64,000 nucleotides of DNA from Miscanthus floridulus (GCF_019320115.1 NC_089589.1:18725641-18789640), one strand, 5' to 3'; numbered from the stretch's first letter, positions 25,914 to 38,220 are shown. Made by a program: numbers and translations. The notes: a model not told the origin generated them from the sequence alone.

Positions 25914-27838
25914 TGAAAGCCCTAGTTTGGTTTTGGATAATTGATGAAACCCATTGGACTAACCCTATGCTTAAGTGTGTAGTTAAGATAGGTTGGTCCA
26001 AGTCCAAGTGATGGAGCTAGATGGCACTCAAGTGAAGGAGTTGGCCAAGTGATGGTGATCAAGTGCTCCAGCTTAGAAAAGAAGAAAAAAAAACAAAATG
26101 AGCTCAAGGCAAAGGTATAACCAATAGGGCCATTTTGTTTTGCCGGTCAAGACACTATAGAGAGTGTGACTGGGTTTAGGATAGATAGTCGTACTATGAA
26201 GAGGGGAAAATCATAGTAATTGCGGTTATCAAGTGCCACTAGGTGATGTCATTCGTGTATATGCATTAGGACCTAGTGTATGCTAACTTGACCCTTGAAA
26301 ATGCTTTTGAAAAATGCTAACACACGTGCACAAGTGTTGAGACACATTGGTGTTAGCACATGGAAGCAAGGGTGGAAGAAAGAAGTTGAAAAGGAGTGAC
26401 TTAGGGGCACTGAACCCTAGTGGGCGAGGTGACTAGACCATGGCGCATGGGTTCGGTACCTAACCCTAGGTGCATAGTGCTGTCGCACAGGCATCGGATC
26501 CTGCTGAGGTAGGCAGCCGGACCATGGAGCGAGAGTCCGGTTGGACGCAGTACAGCGTCAGACCCTGCTCGGGCAGGGGTCTGGACCTTGGTGCGCGAGT
26601 CCGGACGTTGATCCTAGCTACAGGCCGAAGGGGTTTAGGGGTGTCAAACCCTAGCGCTTGGTCCGGCTGGCTCGGTCGGACTGAGTCCGGAGCGTTTTTG
26701 AGCTCTCTAGAGCTCTCTGGACTGCTCCAGACTCTAGTCAGCATTGGTTTGGCCAGCCTACTGTGCGCGTCTAGAGCTCAGTCCGGAGGGTACAGCAGGG
26801 AGCCATTGAGCGCGCCAATGGCTACTTCGCTTGACTGGGACACATGGCGATCGACCAGTGGCGGCTCTTGAGCATCGGACCCACAGTGCTTGGTCCAAAG
26901 CTCCCGTTTCCGGGTCTGACGGCGTTTCGGGGAGTAACGGCTAGTTGAGAGCTTGGCTCTCTATTTAAGCCCCTTGTCCAGCTCTAGCTCATTCTCTTGG
27001 ACATTTTTAAATGTAATAGCATCCTTTGAGCTGAGCCAATCCTTTCCCACTCATCTCCTTGCATTGTGCATCCAAAGTGAGTTGGGAGTGATCCAAAGTG
27101 TATTTGCTTGAGTGATTGCATCTAGTGGCACTTGGGGATCGTTGTTGCTGCGGTTTTCTTGTTACTCTTGGTGGTTGCCACCACCTAGACGGCTTAGAGC
27201 AGCGGTGGAGGTTCGGCACGTGTTGGAGATTGTTCGTGGGTGACTCCGGTGATCTTGTGAGGGGTTCTTGTGCTTATTCCTCAGCGGAGCGCCAAAAGCA
27301 ACTCTAGTGGATTTGTCGTGGCTTATGTTACCCTCATCTTGTTGTGGTTCTTACGGTGCCCAAGTGTGGGCTAGACATGTGATGCCTATTAGCGCGTAAG
27401 CAACCAAGTGAGTGAGTCGCCACAACGATGACGTAGCTTGCTGGCAAGCAAGTGAACCTCGGGATAAATCGTGTGTCAAATTGTCTCTTGGTATTCTTAT
27501 TGTCACTTGCCAGGCTTGGTATACTCCTCTCTACTTTTGCATTACTTTCATTACTTTACCTGTGTAGTAGCTCTTGTCCTGTGTAGTTGTAGCTAGCTTA
27601 GTTGTTTTAGTTGTAACAAGTTGTGCTAGCTTCACTAGTGGTAGTAGTAGTGACTTAGCTAGTTTGTGTGAATTATAGATCATAGCAACTAGCATATTGG
27701 TAGGTGGCTTGCAACCCTTGTAGAGCTAGAGCAAAACTTGCTTTGCGCTGTTTGTTTTACTAACCGGTTTGCTCTAGTAATTTTGTAGAATTTTTATGAG
27801 GCTATTCACGCCTCCCTCTAGCCATTTACGACCTTTCA
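25914..27838 (+). repeat. 3' LTR of the Copia element (1925 bp)
   Basis: It is colinear with 8755-10744, starts TGAAAGCCC and ends CCTTTCA. It carries one copy of the 48-bp unit doubled in the 5' LTR, and many scattered substitutions between the pair indicate an old insertion. Confidence 0.9.
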
Positions 27839-28051
27839 TCCGCCCACCTCCCACCCGCCCTAAGCACACGCCGCCCTCCCCTAACCAAGGGACTACGCGA
27901 GGAAAATGTCTTGCGCTAGTACTGTTACCGGCGCATGCATGTCAAATAAAAATTTGGAGTGCCAATGACTTGAATGTATATAATGGCACATGTACGTAAA
28001 TATGTATGCAGTTCGAATATATAATTTAATTATATGACCAACTCAACTCAC
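27839..28051. other. Remnant between the Copia 3' LTR and the kinase-gene exon
   Basis: Positions 27839-27905 are C-rich. Positions 27905-28051 are AT-rich and, read on the minus strand, form the start of an intron after the splice donor at 28051/28050 (CAG|GTGAGT). No downstream exon of the host gene is visible here or beyond the Copia element. Confidence 0.5.
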
Positions 28052-28179
28052 CTGATGGGCTGCTACTTCCTGGCATCTTGCTGGGTAACTGGTGACAGCA
28101 GCCCTCAGTGTTGCTAGATGCACCACACTACCCAACTCCTTGGCTCGTCCCAATGGGTCCTCAGACTTGTCCTGCCTCC
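28052..28179 (-). pseudogene. Kinase gene exon 6, second half, beyond the CACTA insertion
   Basis: It encodes WRQDKSEDPLGRAKELG and continues open to EVAAHQ, ending in a strong donor CAG|GTGAGT at 28052/28051. It is in the same nominal frame as the end of the first half, but two stops fall around the join. The boundary with the CACTA is exact (TSD ATT, 28180-28182). Confidence 0.75.
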
Positions 28180-29199
28180 ATTCACTGCTGTAATCAACGA
28201 GTTTCCCTACGTTTTATTTGGTTCCCTACCGTTCGTCACTGGCCTGGGGAAAGATTTGTTTCCCTAGAGTCCTCTTGACAAACCGTGTTTCCCTAGGAAA
28301 ATCCATGGTTTCATCAAGAGAAGCAAAAGCGTTGGCTCTGTTACAGCCATGTTGGCGCTTGCGTGTCGTATGTACCTAAGAATGAAATAGAAATCTTAGG
28401 GAATAGACTAACCCTAGAACCCCAATCTCTATGGTGCCAACTTCACCTGCACGGTCCCGCCCTTAGAATCACCTCCCACCCGTCATTTTTCCCTAGTCTT
28501 ATCCTTTTCGCACACCCGTGGACCAACTCTCCGGCCAGATATGTGAGGGCGCCGCACACCCCAGCACTGCCACCCATGCGCGCCAAGTGCCGCTGCTTGC
28601 GCACCCCAGCACCGTGGTGCACCACCGCTGGAGCACCCCAGCACCGCCCCAACACTAGTGCAGAACTGAGCATCAGTCCCGGTTAGGAAATCCCTTCAGT
28701 CCCGGTTTCCCAATAGGGACTGCGAATCCGGGACTAAAGGCCCTCCCCTTTAGTCCCAAGTCAGGCAACCGGGACTGGAAGTACCAACCGGGACTAAATG
28801 GGGCTCCAAACCTTGCCCCGGGGCTGGCACGTTTAGTCTCGGTTGGTGTTGCCAACCGAGACTAAAGGTACCTTTTTTTCCTTTTTCTTTTATGGTTTCT
28901 TTTCAATTCAATTCTTTTTTGTTTCAATTAGCTTTTCGTATATGTGTTCTACGCTACTTATATACGTCCATACGTTCCGTTCAAGCATTAATTGTAAGTA
29001 CATAACAAATTAAAATGTATGAAACTATACAAGTATTTCAAAAGCTTGTACATGGAACTATATACATAATTAAGCTAACAAAAGCTTGTATATATACTGT
29101 ACTTGCTGGAATTACATTCAATCCTAATCATCTTCATCGTCATGGCTGAGAACTAATTTTTTTTCCATCATCATAGTACTCTTTGTTGCTATTTAAGAC

Positions 29200-30640
29200 C
29201 TGGTCATTAATGAATTCTGCTAATGACTCTTTAATTGCTTTGATCTGTTCAGTTCGTATGACCTTTTGCTTCCTCCATTCACGCTTCGAATGAAAGAAAA
29301 CAGTATGAATATATGATTAGTGTGTGTATATATATCAATACAATGGTAATAAATAAATTGTGTATATTGTTTACGTACTTCGAGGTACTCTTCACTTTTT
29401 TTCAACGAGTACTGCATGAGGTGCTCGCAAACGTAGTATCCAAATAAGTTGTTCCCTGGCCCCTGCCTCAGACACCACTTTACGAGAAAATGACTTATCA
29501 ACTAATGAAGCATGGTAATAATGAATTAAACTAAATAAAGATGCAGGGACCTAGCTAGTACTTACTTGGTGCTCGACTATCTGCAAAGGCACATTCCATT
29601 GACCAGGGTGTTTATTAGTAAACTTTAGCCAAGCACTACCCAAGAAAAATAAATAAATGGAGTTATTCCCATGATATCAAGAAAATGGCGTAACAGATAT
29701 AGTGTGAGACCGAAATTACCTCTGGAGATGATCTAACATGTCTTGGTACTCTGATTTGTTTTTTCTCATTGATTCCAAGATACAAAGACGACTTCTGGTA
29801 AGATCGATGACCAACAGTATCTAGTGAAAGCTGCAAGTTGATACGCAGGCATACATCATTAATTACACTCAACATGCATGGAGTAAGCAAAATAAAATGT
29901 GCACAAGACACTAACAACACTCACTTGAAGTTATAAGGGAAGAGTATCGTTGACTTGTAATGTTGTTTATGTAAGAACTTGAACATTTTCCTCTCCGTTT
30001 CAACTGGCCATCGAAGAACATTATCCTGGTATATGGTATATGGATCAAAGAAACCAACATCAAAGACCCGTCTTCTTTTGTGTTCCAACATCTCCTTTCT
30101 GCATATATATAGTACAGAAGAATATAGTGTGAGGATAATTATATACATACAACGAACTAACGTACAATAGACTTTAATTATAGAAAGAATCACTTACAGA
30201 CAAAAGCAGCTGATGAGAGATTTGTCGAGAGCCTCCTGGTGGAATAGTTGGTGTAATTCATTGAACTCAACATGTATAAGTGACTCACCATGGAAGTAAT
30301 GTTAGTCTCTAACTTTTACAAGAATCCATGTCAGATCATTTTTACACGCAGCTAAGTACCACTGGTTTAACAAGTACATTTGCATTGGCAGCGATGAGAA
30401 TGAGTCAGGGTTGACAAGACTCCCGCCATACTCATAGTTCTGCCATTCATCACAGCACTGGGCGTTTGGTGGTGATCCAGTCCCCATTATAAGCTCATTC
30501 ATTGTGAGACCAGTTGTCTCCATGAAGTCATTCAGAGCATTTTCATCGATGATAACGCCACCAAGACGATCGTCGTGAACAACGAGCGGGTCGATTGATT
30601 GCAAAGATTGTTGTCCGAGCTATGCAACATCTTTCCCTGC
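29200..30640 (-). pseudogene. Ulp1-like (C48) protease gene remnant of the inner CACTA
   Basis: Read on the minus strand: NELIMGTGSP and a KNDLTWILVKVRD block (30300-30600), RRRVFDVGFFDPYT...HKQHYKSTILFPYN (about 29925-30110), NKHPGQWNVPLQIVEH (about 29575-29640) and LRQGPGNNLFGYYVCEHLM (about 29410-29470). These match the Ulp1-like region often carried by grass CACTA elements. The position of the usual nucleophilic cysteine (NLCGYYVC in relatives) is phenylalanine. The pieces are separated by introns and frame breaks. Ulp1 proteases cleave SUMO; their role in CACTA elements is not established. Confidence 0.7.
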
Positions 30641-30779
30641 TTTCTTCGTAGCCTGATATGACTTACTGAGAGAGTGGTCATAGTCTGATAATAGTGGGGG
30701 CTTAGCTTTTTCACACTGCGGACCACTAGGACTTGCTAATAGGGTAGCTCCCAAAATATAGACTTCTTCTTCCACATGG

Positions 30780-32399
30780 GTGCGTGTCCGTTAGCGTCAT
30801 TCGAAACAGGTTGGCTACTAGGTCCCTTCCCAAAGACTACTTACATCCTTGACCATATTGAAGACATCCTCACCACTATGGTTGTGAGGCTTTGTTCAGG
30901 TCTCTGGCTTACCATTAAAATGCTTGCCTTTCCTTCTTAGGGGTTGATTCAAAGGAAGAAATCGATGATGGCCAATGTACATGACCTTCCGACATTTTTT
31001 TAAATATATACTTTTGGTGTCATCAAAACAGTGCATGCAGGCCTTATATCACTTGTTTGTCTGTCCTGAAAGATTACTAAGAGCAAGCCAATCATGATTG
31101 TTACGAACAACAATGCTCGTAGGTCAAAGTGTTCCTGTTCGTGCTCATCCCACACACGTACGTCTGTTCTATTCCACAAAAGTATAAGTTCCTCAATTAA
31201 TGGCCTCAGGTACACATCAATGTCATTGCCAGTTGCTTCGGGCCTTGGATGAGCACTGGCATCATAATGAACTTCTACTTCATGCACAACCATGGAGGAA
31301 GGTTGTAGATACATAGAGTCACAGGCCAAGTGCTATGACTACTACTCTGCTCCCCGAAAGAATTCATGTCATCCGTACTTAAAACAAACCTTAAGTTTCT
31401 TACGTCTTTTGCAAACTTCGGGAATTCTCTATCGATTGCTCTCCACTAAGACCCATCAGTGGGCTGTCTCAACATATCGTCTACCTTACTGTCTTCTTTG
31501 TGCCATCGTAGCAACTTTGCATGCTCTTTGTTTCTGAACAAAAGTTTCAAGCATGGTATTATAGGAGCATACCACATCACCTTGGCAGGGATTCTCGTCC
31601 TGGGGCATTGTTTGTCGCCCTCAACATCACTAGGGTCATCTCGCCTGATCTTATACCGCGATGCATGGCATACCAGGCATGCATCCAAATTCTTGTACTC
31701 TTTGCCACGGTAGAGGATGCAGTCATTAGGACATGCATGTATCTTTTGGATTTCTAATCCCAGAGGGCAGACAACCTGTTTTGCTTTGTATGTAGTAGCG
31801 AGCAATTCATTATCCTTCGAAAGTATCTTCTTTGTGATTTTCAGTAACTCCCCAAATCCCTTGTCAGATACACCATTCTTTGCCTTTCATTGCAGCAATT
31901 CCAGTGGGGTACCCAACTTTTTATGTCCCTCTTTGCAATTTGGGTATAGCAATTTCTTGTGATCCTCTAGCATGCGCTCGAACTTGATCTTCTCCTTTTC
32001 ACTTTCGTAGTCTCTCTGTGCATCGCGAATGGCCTGACCAAGATCATCAGTGGGCTCATCTTCTGCCGCTACCTTTTCTTCATCTTCCCCCATTGCAGTA
32101 TCATCAAAGGCACTGTATTCAGTGAACCCACGAATAATGTTGTCGTCATCCCCTTCTTCTTCATCTTCTTCCATTATAACCCCGCTTTCTCCGTGCTTGG
32201 TCCAACAAATATAGTTTGGCATGAAACCCGACCTAAATAGGTGTTTGTGAAGGGTCCTTGAGGAAGCATAATCCTTCACATTCTCACAGAGAACACATGG
32301 GCAGCACATGAAACCATTCCGCGTGTTTGCCTCGGCCACACCTATGAAATCATGCACGCCATCAATGAACTCTTGGGAGCCGCGGTCAACTTTGTACAT
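30780..32399 (-). pseudogene. TNP2-type CACTA transposase, broken
   Basis: The minus-strand ATG at 32397-32399 opens MYKVDRGSQEFIDGVHDF, a transposase-associated domain with cysteines (CCPCVLC) and an acidic stretch, to about 31890. Then TNP2 pieces follow in several frames: HACPNDCILYRGKEYKNLDAC (about 31680-31740), VMWYAPIIPCLKLLF (about 31540-31590), NDIDVYLRPLIEEL (about 31180-31230), and further pieces to about 30790. The TNP2 protein cuts and joins element ends. Frameshifts near 31890, 31480, 31290 and 31060 prevent a full product. Confidence 0.8.
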
Positions 32400-34542
32400 C
32401 CATTACCGGTTCATCTGCATTACATGAGCATATCAAAAACTTGAACATGATTAATTAATATCCTATATTACACAACATGCACGATTAGTTGATTAAAAGA
32501 TCCAAAATATCAATCACTCAACATGATTAATCAATATCCTATACCACAGTTGTTTCACTTGAACATTAATTTATTAAAGCCTTGATACAATGTGGACAAT
32601 CCCAAATAGCACTAAACAAACTAAACCTACAATGCACTTCAACAGAATAAGGATTTCACGACCAATTCCAACAAAAATAGATAAATCCTTGGTTAGTTCT
32701 TCAACGATGGGCTTCTTCTGCTGGTTCACTGCCTCTTCATGCACACGATTTTTGCACGTGCTTTACATAGTCTTCCTCCCAGTACCATCATTTACATCTA
32801 GTATCATCCCACTGAAATTAGAACAACAAATCAAGAACTTTAATCAAAATCATCACAAAAATGTCAACAAACCATAAAAAACACGGCCAAAAGAACTCAC
32901 ATTGCGATTTGGATACTTGTAAAAGATGCGACCATGGTTGGGACCCTGCTTCTTCACTCTGTACTCCAACACAGTCTTCTGCTTACACTCGCCACACGCA
33001 GTGAGAGGGAGGTCTGGCCTCAGTCGCTCAGGAACCCCATGTGAGGCTGAGAACCCAGAAGTAGTCGACATCTACTCTCTATACTCATTTTCATCAACTA
33101 CCATAAATTTATCTATTTCTAAACCATGAAATGAGTTATATATACTATGAAAACTATGAAGTGAGTTTAAGCTCAAATGGCATTAATTTCATCAACTACT
33201 ATAAGCTTTCTTCTTCTACATATGCAAACTATGAAGTGAGTTTGAGCTCAAATGGCATATAAATAAAAAAATCCACCATTATTCCTAATTTAGAGAACCT
33301 CAAATTTCTCTATTTCTAAACCATGAAATGAGCTATATATACTAGCAATGAAAGGTGGATACTAATTTTGATGAACTACTATAAGCTTCCTTCATCTACA
33401 TGTGCAAACTATCAAGTGAGTTTGAGCTCAAATGGCATAAAATCAAAAAAAAAATCCACCATTATTCCCAATCTAAAAAACCCACAAATTTCTCTACTTC
33501 TAAAACATGAAATGAGCCATACTAGCAACGAAATAGGAGAGGATAAAGGTGCTAACCTTTAGAACCCAAAAATGGATGGAGGAATGAAGTCTTCACCAAT
33601 CCCGCAAGCATAACTCCTTCCACGAGCAAGAATAGAGAGCAAGCAGAGAGCTTGAAATGGCTCGGGCTAGAGGAGGAAGGAGAAAGTATATAGCCCGGGA
33701 CATGTAGTCCCGGTTGGTGGTTCAAGCCCGGATTATAGCTCACTATCTAGTCCCGGTTGGAACCACCAACCGGGGTTAAAGGTTTAGTCCCGGCTAGTAG
33801 CTCTAACCGGGACTAGAGGATGACCTTTAGTCCCGATTGGAGCCACCAGCCGGGACTAAAGTCTCCTACTGCAAAAGCCTGCGACGGTAGCCGTTGGGCA
33901 GGGGACTTTAGTCCCGGTTGGTTGCTCCAACCGGGACTAATGCTCTCTTTAGTCTCGGGCCTAAATCTGGCCGAGATTAAAGCCAAAAACCGAAAGTCTG
34001 TTCTCTACTAGTGCAAGCTCCCGAAGCGCCGCTGCCCGTGCGCCATCGACCGCGGACCCTTGGCGCCATCACCCACGCGCCCCAGACGCCGCCGACCAGC
34101 CCCAGATACTACCCACCTTGCGCCCCAGCTACTGCTTGTACGTCCATCTACTGTACCCTCCGTAGCCAATGTGCCAAAGCTTTAGATTCCAGAACCAAAA
34201 GAGAGAAACCAATAATTTGTTTTCTCGTTTCTGGCTAGGAATTTAGGTCTGGATTCAGTCAAATTGCTGCCGGTGAAAGCAACCAATAATTTGCTTTCTC
34301 GTTTCCACTGGGCTTTCCAATTTCCTCTCCAGCTTGACCCATCAGTGAACACAGTAAGTTGCTTTTTTGTAGTGATGGAAAAACTATTCACACAGGCCAT
34401 TGAGTTCTCATTATGTACTATATACTATGTTGATCTGTAAATGGTGCAGCTATGGTATGGAAAGTACAGGCAGGCGACTGTCACATGCCAGAACTAGGTG
34501 TTCCTTCACGACAAACAGATATCTGTACTCAACCCAGGGTCA

Positions 34543-35151
34543 TCAGAATGTGTATGACCGCTGGATGGTGTCGATGTCCAGGCCCTTGAGCTTCACGACC
34601 GACTCCACATGCCCCTTCAGGGTGTGAAGCTCCCTCAACCTGCAAAGGAACATCAACCAGCCAATGGTTAGCTCACATCGACATTATACATCTGATACAT
34701 ATTGACACTATGTGAGATGTTCCAATGGAAGAAAGATGCTTCCCATCATCAAAGGCATGCCTGCAAGGCTGCAAGTAACAAAGAATTGGATCCTGAATGG
34801 ATATAATTCGAATTAGTAGTGTTCTTTACTTCTTTTTCAAATTATCTCAGTGGATTATAAAAATATCCTAGAGCATATGAGAGATCATGGAAAACACCGA
34901 TATCGGTTTCCTTTCTTTCCCCAAAGTGATACTATCGTATCATTATCCTTTTGCAGAAGATTATCTCCGCGGATTTCATGTTACCTTGTAATCTCAGCCC
35001 TCCGTTCCGCCTGTTTGGCCATTTCATTCACCTCCCTCTCAGTGAACAGCTTGGCATCCGGTGGCTGTAGCCCATGGAGCATCCTCAGCTCATGTGCCCA
35101 CTTGAGCGCCCTCTCTTCCTTACCAAAGTCCTTCTTCCTTGTAAACGCAAT
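34543..35151 (-). pseudogene. Captured plasma-membrane H+-ATPase C-terminus (two exons)
   Basis: On the minus strand, exon 34985-35151 (acceptor TTGCAG|ATT, donor AAG|GTAAC) encodes IAFTRKKDFGKEERALKWAH through LHGLQPP to RRAEIT. Exon 34543-34639 continues in phase with [27 protein letters not shown] and a stop. This is the autoinhibitory C-terminal domain of plant P-type plasma-membrane proton pumps, which binds 14-3-3 proteins through a phosphorylated penultimate threonine in a YTV end. Here the end reads SYTF. The catalytic body is absent, and the intron shows it was captured from genomic DNA. It lies inside the outer CACTA between the inner CACTA and the TNPA-like remnant. Confidence 0.85.
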
Positions 35152-35365
35152 CTGCAAAACCAGCAATTTTAGTGACGTGTGCATGAAATTCACTCAAACA
35201 AGTGATGTGCTGTGCATGACAAACGAGCAGTTTAAATTACTCTTTGCTCAATGGCAAGATCCCATGCTTTCCCACTCAGCATATCAGATGAGGAACTTGA
35301 GCATTCTTCTGCTGATCCTTCTTACTTCTTTAGCAACTATTCACACATTAATTTATATGGGATAG

Positions 35366-36756
35366 GATAAATACAAAGCTAAGGCCATTGAGTTAAATGG
35401 ACCAGATTTTGATTGGTTGCATTCTCCCGTGGGTGCTAGAGCTCTTTATGAATTCTCTTGTGGTCGCCCACATGGAAAATGGGCCACATTTAATGGTATG
35501 ATCAATGACAAAGAAGTCCTCCCTGACTTGAGGAGAAGTCGTGCCTGTGCAATGGCTGCTAGACGTCAACGCCAAGAGAAAGAGGAACCATCAAGGAAGG
35601 AAGCTCATGATAGTCGCGTGGCCAAGGAATATGCGCAAAATATGTTGGAATGGGGTAGAATGTTGCATGCTCACAATGAGAACATCCAAAAGTTTATGGA
35701 GGTGACATCTCACATGCATCCTTCCTTATTCATCTTGGTACCCGTGAGCAACTTTTTAATTAGTTTACATTGGATTGGATTGTTGAAATGCCGAGTGTTG
35801 TTCAGTACACCGGTATGCCTACAACGTTAGTTCCTCCTCTGCCTCCCCCACCCGCGCCTCCTGTATATGCCGATCCATAATCTTCAAATCCCTCTCCCAA
35901 CAATGTAAGTTTGATGATTAGCATGCTTTTTTCCGTCTTTGTATTTTTGTTGTACGTAACATGTTGACAAATATTATGCTGAACTACTGGATCATATTTG
36001 GTAAGGCAAACATACTTTGGTCAGTTGTATTTATGTTCTGTCAACAAACATACTTTGGCTTCTACACATTAATTATTTAAACAATTCTTGAGATGACGAT
36101 TAAAATGAAATTCTTAAATAAATTTAGGAAAGGACCAAATCATGAATCAGGTCCCCAGGCTCGTATCATTTGCCTTGAATCAAACAAGCTGTTCCAATCT
36201 TCCTAATAGCTTCCACACCTGATGCAGTACCAGTACCAGCTGATTGCCTTTTTGAACTATAATGTTCATGATGTAAAATATTTTTGAAGAAATATCAATG
36301 TAAGCTGAAAGATTTGTCATCATATCTATCTACCTGGCCAACCCTTCTAGTTGCATTATAGTACTGGCACTTGATGTTTCTGTCTAGTAGTCCTGTAGAG
36401 TTTCAACTGCTTGGTATGTGCATTATTTGTCCTCCTTTTTTTCCTTTTTACCTTGCAAGTAACATAGGCTTAGTAATATCAGTTGTACATCACACGAGAC
36501 ATGGAACTTTGGCATTACCTTTCAGTGCAATATATATTCAAACTTGTTAAGTTTTTTCCTCACACTTCCACTTATTTAATTGATTTCCTTGTTTAATTGA
36601 ATAGGCTTATATTGGTGGCTCTTCCGTTGGAATAGAAACTCCTGATGAAACATTGAGTAGAATTGCTCTTGGAAGATTCCGTGGCCATGAAAATGCAGCA
36701 AGTACAAGTGGTGGTGGTACCTACTCTCCGCCGCCGGATGATTTTCCATTGTTTTG
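35366..36756 (+). pseudogene. Probable TNPA-like CACTA accessory protein remnant
   Basis: The frame from about 35366 to 35740 reads GPDFDWLHSPVGARALYEF, then CGRPHGKWATFNGMI and a charged coiled-coil-like stretch (RRQRQEKEEPSRKEAHDSRV). After an intron-like gap, 36604-36756 gives AYIGGSSVGIETPDETL and a C-terminus rich in Ser, Gly and Pro. The 'GRPHGKW' layout resembles plant CACTA accessory (TNPA or Transposase_24-like) proteins. This is recognition by pattern, not a firm family match. No complete start or continuous splice path is visible. Confidence 0.45.
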
Positions 36757-36759
36757 ACA

Positions 36760-36975
36760 CCTTTTGTTGCCAAAACATGGCTTCGACAACATGTATTATG
36801 TTCTGTTGCCATAACATGCATGGATTGGCCAAGAACTCCTTTTGGATCTATTGTTTGTTGTTTTGAGGCTTAGTAGTTGAGACAACATGTAGTCTGTTCC
36901 GTTGCCATAACATGCATTGGACAAGAACTCCTTTTGGATCGTGTGTTTGTTGTTTTGAGGCTTAGTAGCTGTGAA
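36760..36975 (+). repeat. Tandem duplication of about 110 bp within the outer CACTA
   Basis: Two units share 'gttgccataacatgcat', 'aagaactccttttggatc' and 'tttgttgttttgaggctta', at about 36797-36873 and 36900-36968. They lie just downstream of the TNPA-like stop and look like a 3'-UTR duplication. Confidence 0.7.
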
Positions 36976-37454
36976 GTATTGGTGAACATCATAATTGTAT
37001 TGTCATATGCAATGTACCTATTAATGAATGCACGTAATCAATGCTCATTGGATTGTGTTCATCTGGTAGAATTTGAATTTGTATTTGAATTCAAATTCAA
37101 ATTTGCATATATAAATTATAATTTGCCATGCAATAAAATTTCCCTACGGAACCTGTTCCTAGGGAGGTACAATTAGTTCCCTAGAGATCATTTAAAGTCC
37201 TAGGGAAAGCAACTTTACATGTAGGATGGATCCTGGTGGTGTCAGCAGATTTCCCTAGAGATGGATTTCCTAGGGAAACTGAGATCCCTATTGTTCCTCA
37301 GGAAACTGTAGGGCAATAACTTGTTTCCCGTCCAAACATACCCTAGGAAATGTTCCCTACGAAACACCCTTGGGAACTGGTTTCCCTATAGTTTTCGGCC
37401 TTTAATTTTCCCTAGGAATTGGAACTCTAGGGAAACATGTGGATTGCAGTAGTG

Positions 37455-37819
37455 ATTACCATGGTTCCAATGTTGATCAAAACGTTGGAGGTCTCTCTGA
37501 CTTTGTGGCGACCATCACCACGTCAAACATGCCTTTGTCTGCTTGTAGCGGGGGATGTTGTTGCTTCCTCATAGTCATGTAAATGGTCTCACTAAAATGT
37601 GGCTCCAGCCTTCTGAAAAGTGATGATACAGGGTCATCCTTAATATACTCTAGCTGCTCCCACACATAGATAGGCAGGGTTGGAACATGCATCTAGGCTG
37701 GTCGGTTTAATACAAACACCAATAAGATCGCCTGTCTTATTCGTTAGTGTCACTGGGCATTTGATGAGCTTGTTTTGCTTGAAGGGAAACCAAATATTCA
37801 GCGGGTAGACATCCAGCAC
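37455..37819 (-). pseudogene. Kinase gene exon 6, first half: MSP-like domain, frameshifted
   Basis: It opens in phase with VLDVYPLNIWFPFKQNKLIKC, which fits the MSP-domain start. About 45 codons in, the frame is lost (a stop follows near 37635) and the downstream MSP-like sequence (RRLEPHFSETIYMTMRKQQ) reads in another frame, ending at TGA near 37475. The outer CACTA is inserted at 37454/37455; the exon continues on its far side. Confidence 0.75.
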
Positions 37820-38220
37820 CTAATAAATATATATGGATATAGTCTCGTCAAAGGATTAGGACCTGATCCACTATGGGAAACGCGTGCTTTGCCGAGTGCA
37901 ATTGCACTCGGCAAAGAAGACTTTGCACTCGGCAAAGCCTTTGCCGAGTGCTGCACTCGGCAAAGAGCTGTCGGCATATCTCTTCACGGCAAAGGCTTCT
38001 TTGCCGAGTGCCGCATGTCGGGCACTCGGCAAAGCCTTTGCCGAGTGCCGAAAAAGCATTTGGCAAAGATTTACACTCGGCAAAATGAAAATGCGAAAAA
38101 AACCCAAAAATAATAGAAAATTTTTTCAAAAAAAAAAATCGAGGGAGGCCGCCACTAGCCAGCGCCCGCCCGTCTTCATCTAAGTCGGTGCATTTTTGCG
38201 CTAAATTCGCAGCTAACATG

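Larger units (their letters stand above)
8755..27838 (+). mobile_element. Decayed Copia LTR retrotransposon (SIRE/Maximus-like) with a nested LTR element
   Basis: Two LTRs (8755-10744 and 25914-27838) share the termini TGAAAGCCC...CCTTTCA and are colinear over their length. Between them, in Copia order, lie a Met-tRNA primer site, gag with zinc knuckles, aspartic protease, integrase, reverse transcriptase, RNase H, a 1.2-kb non-coding tail and a polypurine tract. Without the 8.8-kb insertion at 12945-21744 the element is about 10.3 kb. Stops and frameshifts in gag, protease, RT and RNase H mean it cannot encode its own proteins. Flanking pentamers (8750-8754 tacac; 27839-27843 tccgc) do not match, so one flank has been altered. 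Clade assignment is from LTR size, gag zinc knuckles and layout, and is inference. Confidence 0.9.
28653..34013. mobile_element. Inner CACTA transposon nested in the outer CACTA
   Basis: The termini are CACTAGTGCAGAAC (left) and CACTAGTAGAGAAC (right, minus strand), with TSD CAA at 28650-28652 and 34014-34016. Subterminal repeats of the AGTCCCGGTTGG / CCAACCGGGACTAAA type lie at 28673-28865 and 33700-33980 in both orientations. Two minus-strand coding remnants (TNP2-type transposase and a Ulp1-like protease) fill the interior, about 29200-32400. At 5.4 kb it is shorter than typical autonomous relatives and its genes are broken. Confidence 0.92.
28183..37454. mobile_element. Outer CACTA transposon, inserted in the kinase-gene exon
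   Basis: The left terminus is CACTGCTGTAATC and the right terminus (minus strand) CACTACTGCAATCC; both are followed by GTTTCCCTA. The TSD is ATT (28180-28182; 37455-37457). Subterminal zones at both ends (28200-28310; 37140-37440) carry many copies of TTCCCTAGGGAA-like words. The interior holds a second CACTA, a captured H+-ATPase fragment and remnants of a TNPA-like gene. Without the inner CACTA it is about 3.9 kb, so it lacks its own transposase and is non-autonomous. Confidence 0.88.

Noticed and set aside
28196..28200. Intron acceptor directly before the 28052-28179 exon half
   Set aside because: An AG near here is inside the CACTA terminus; the ATT duplication and TIR show the exon was continuous with 37455-37819.
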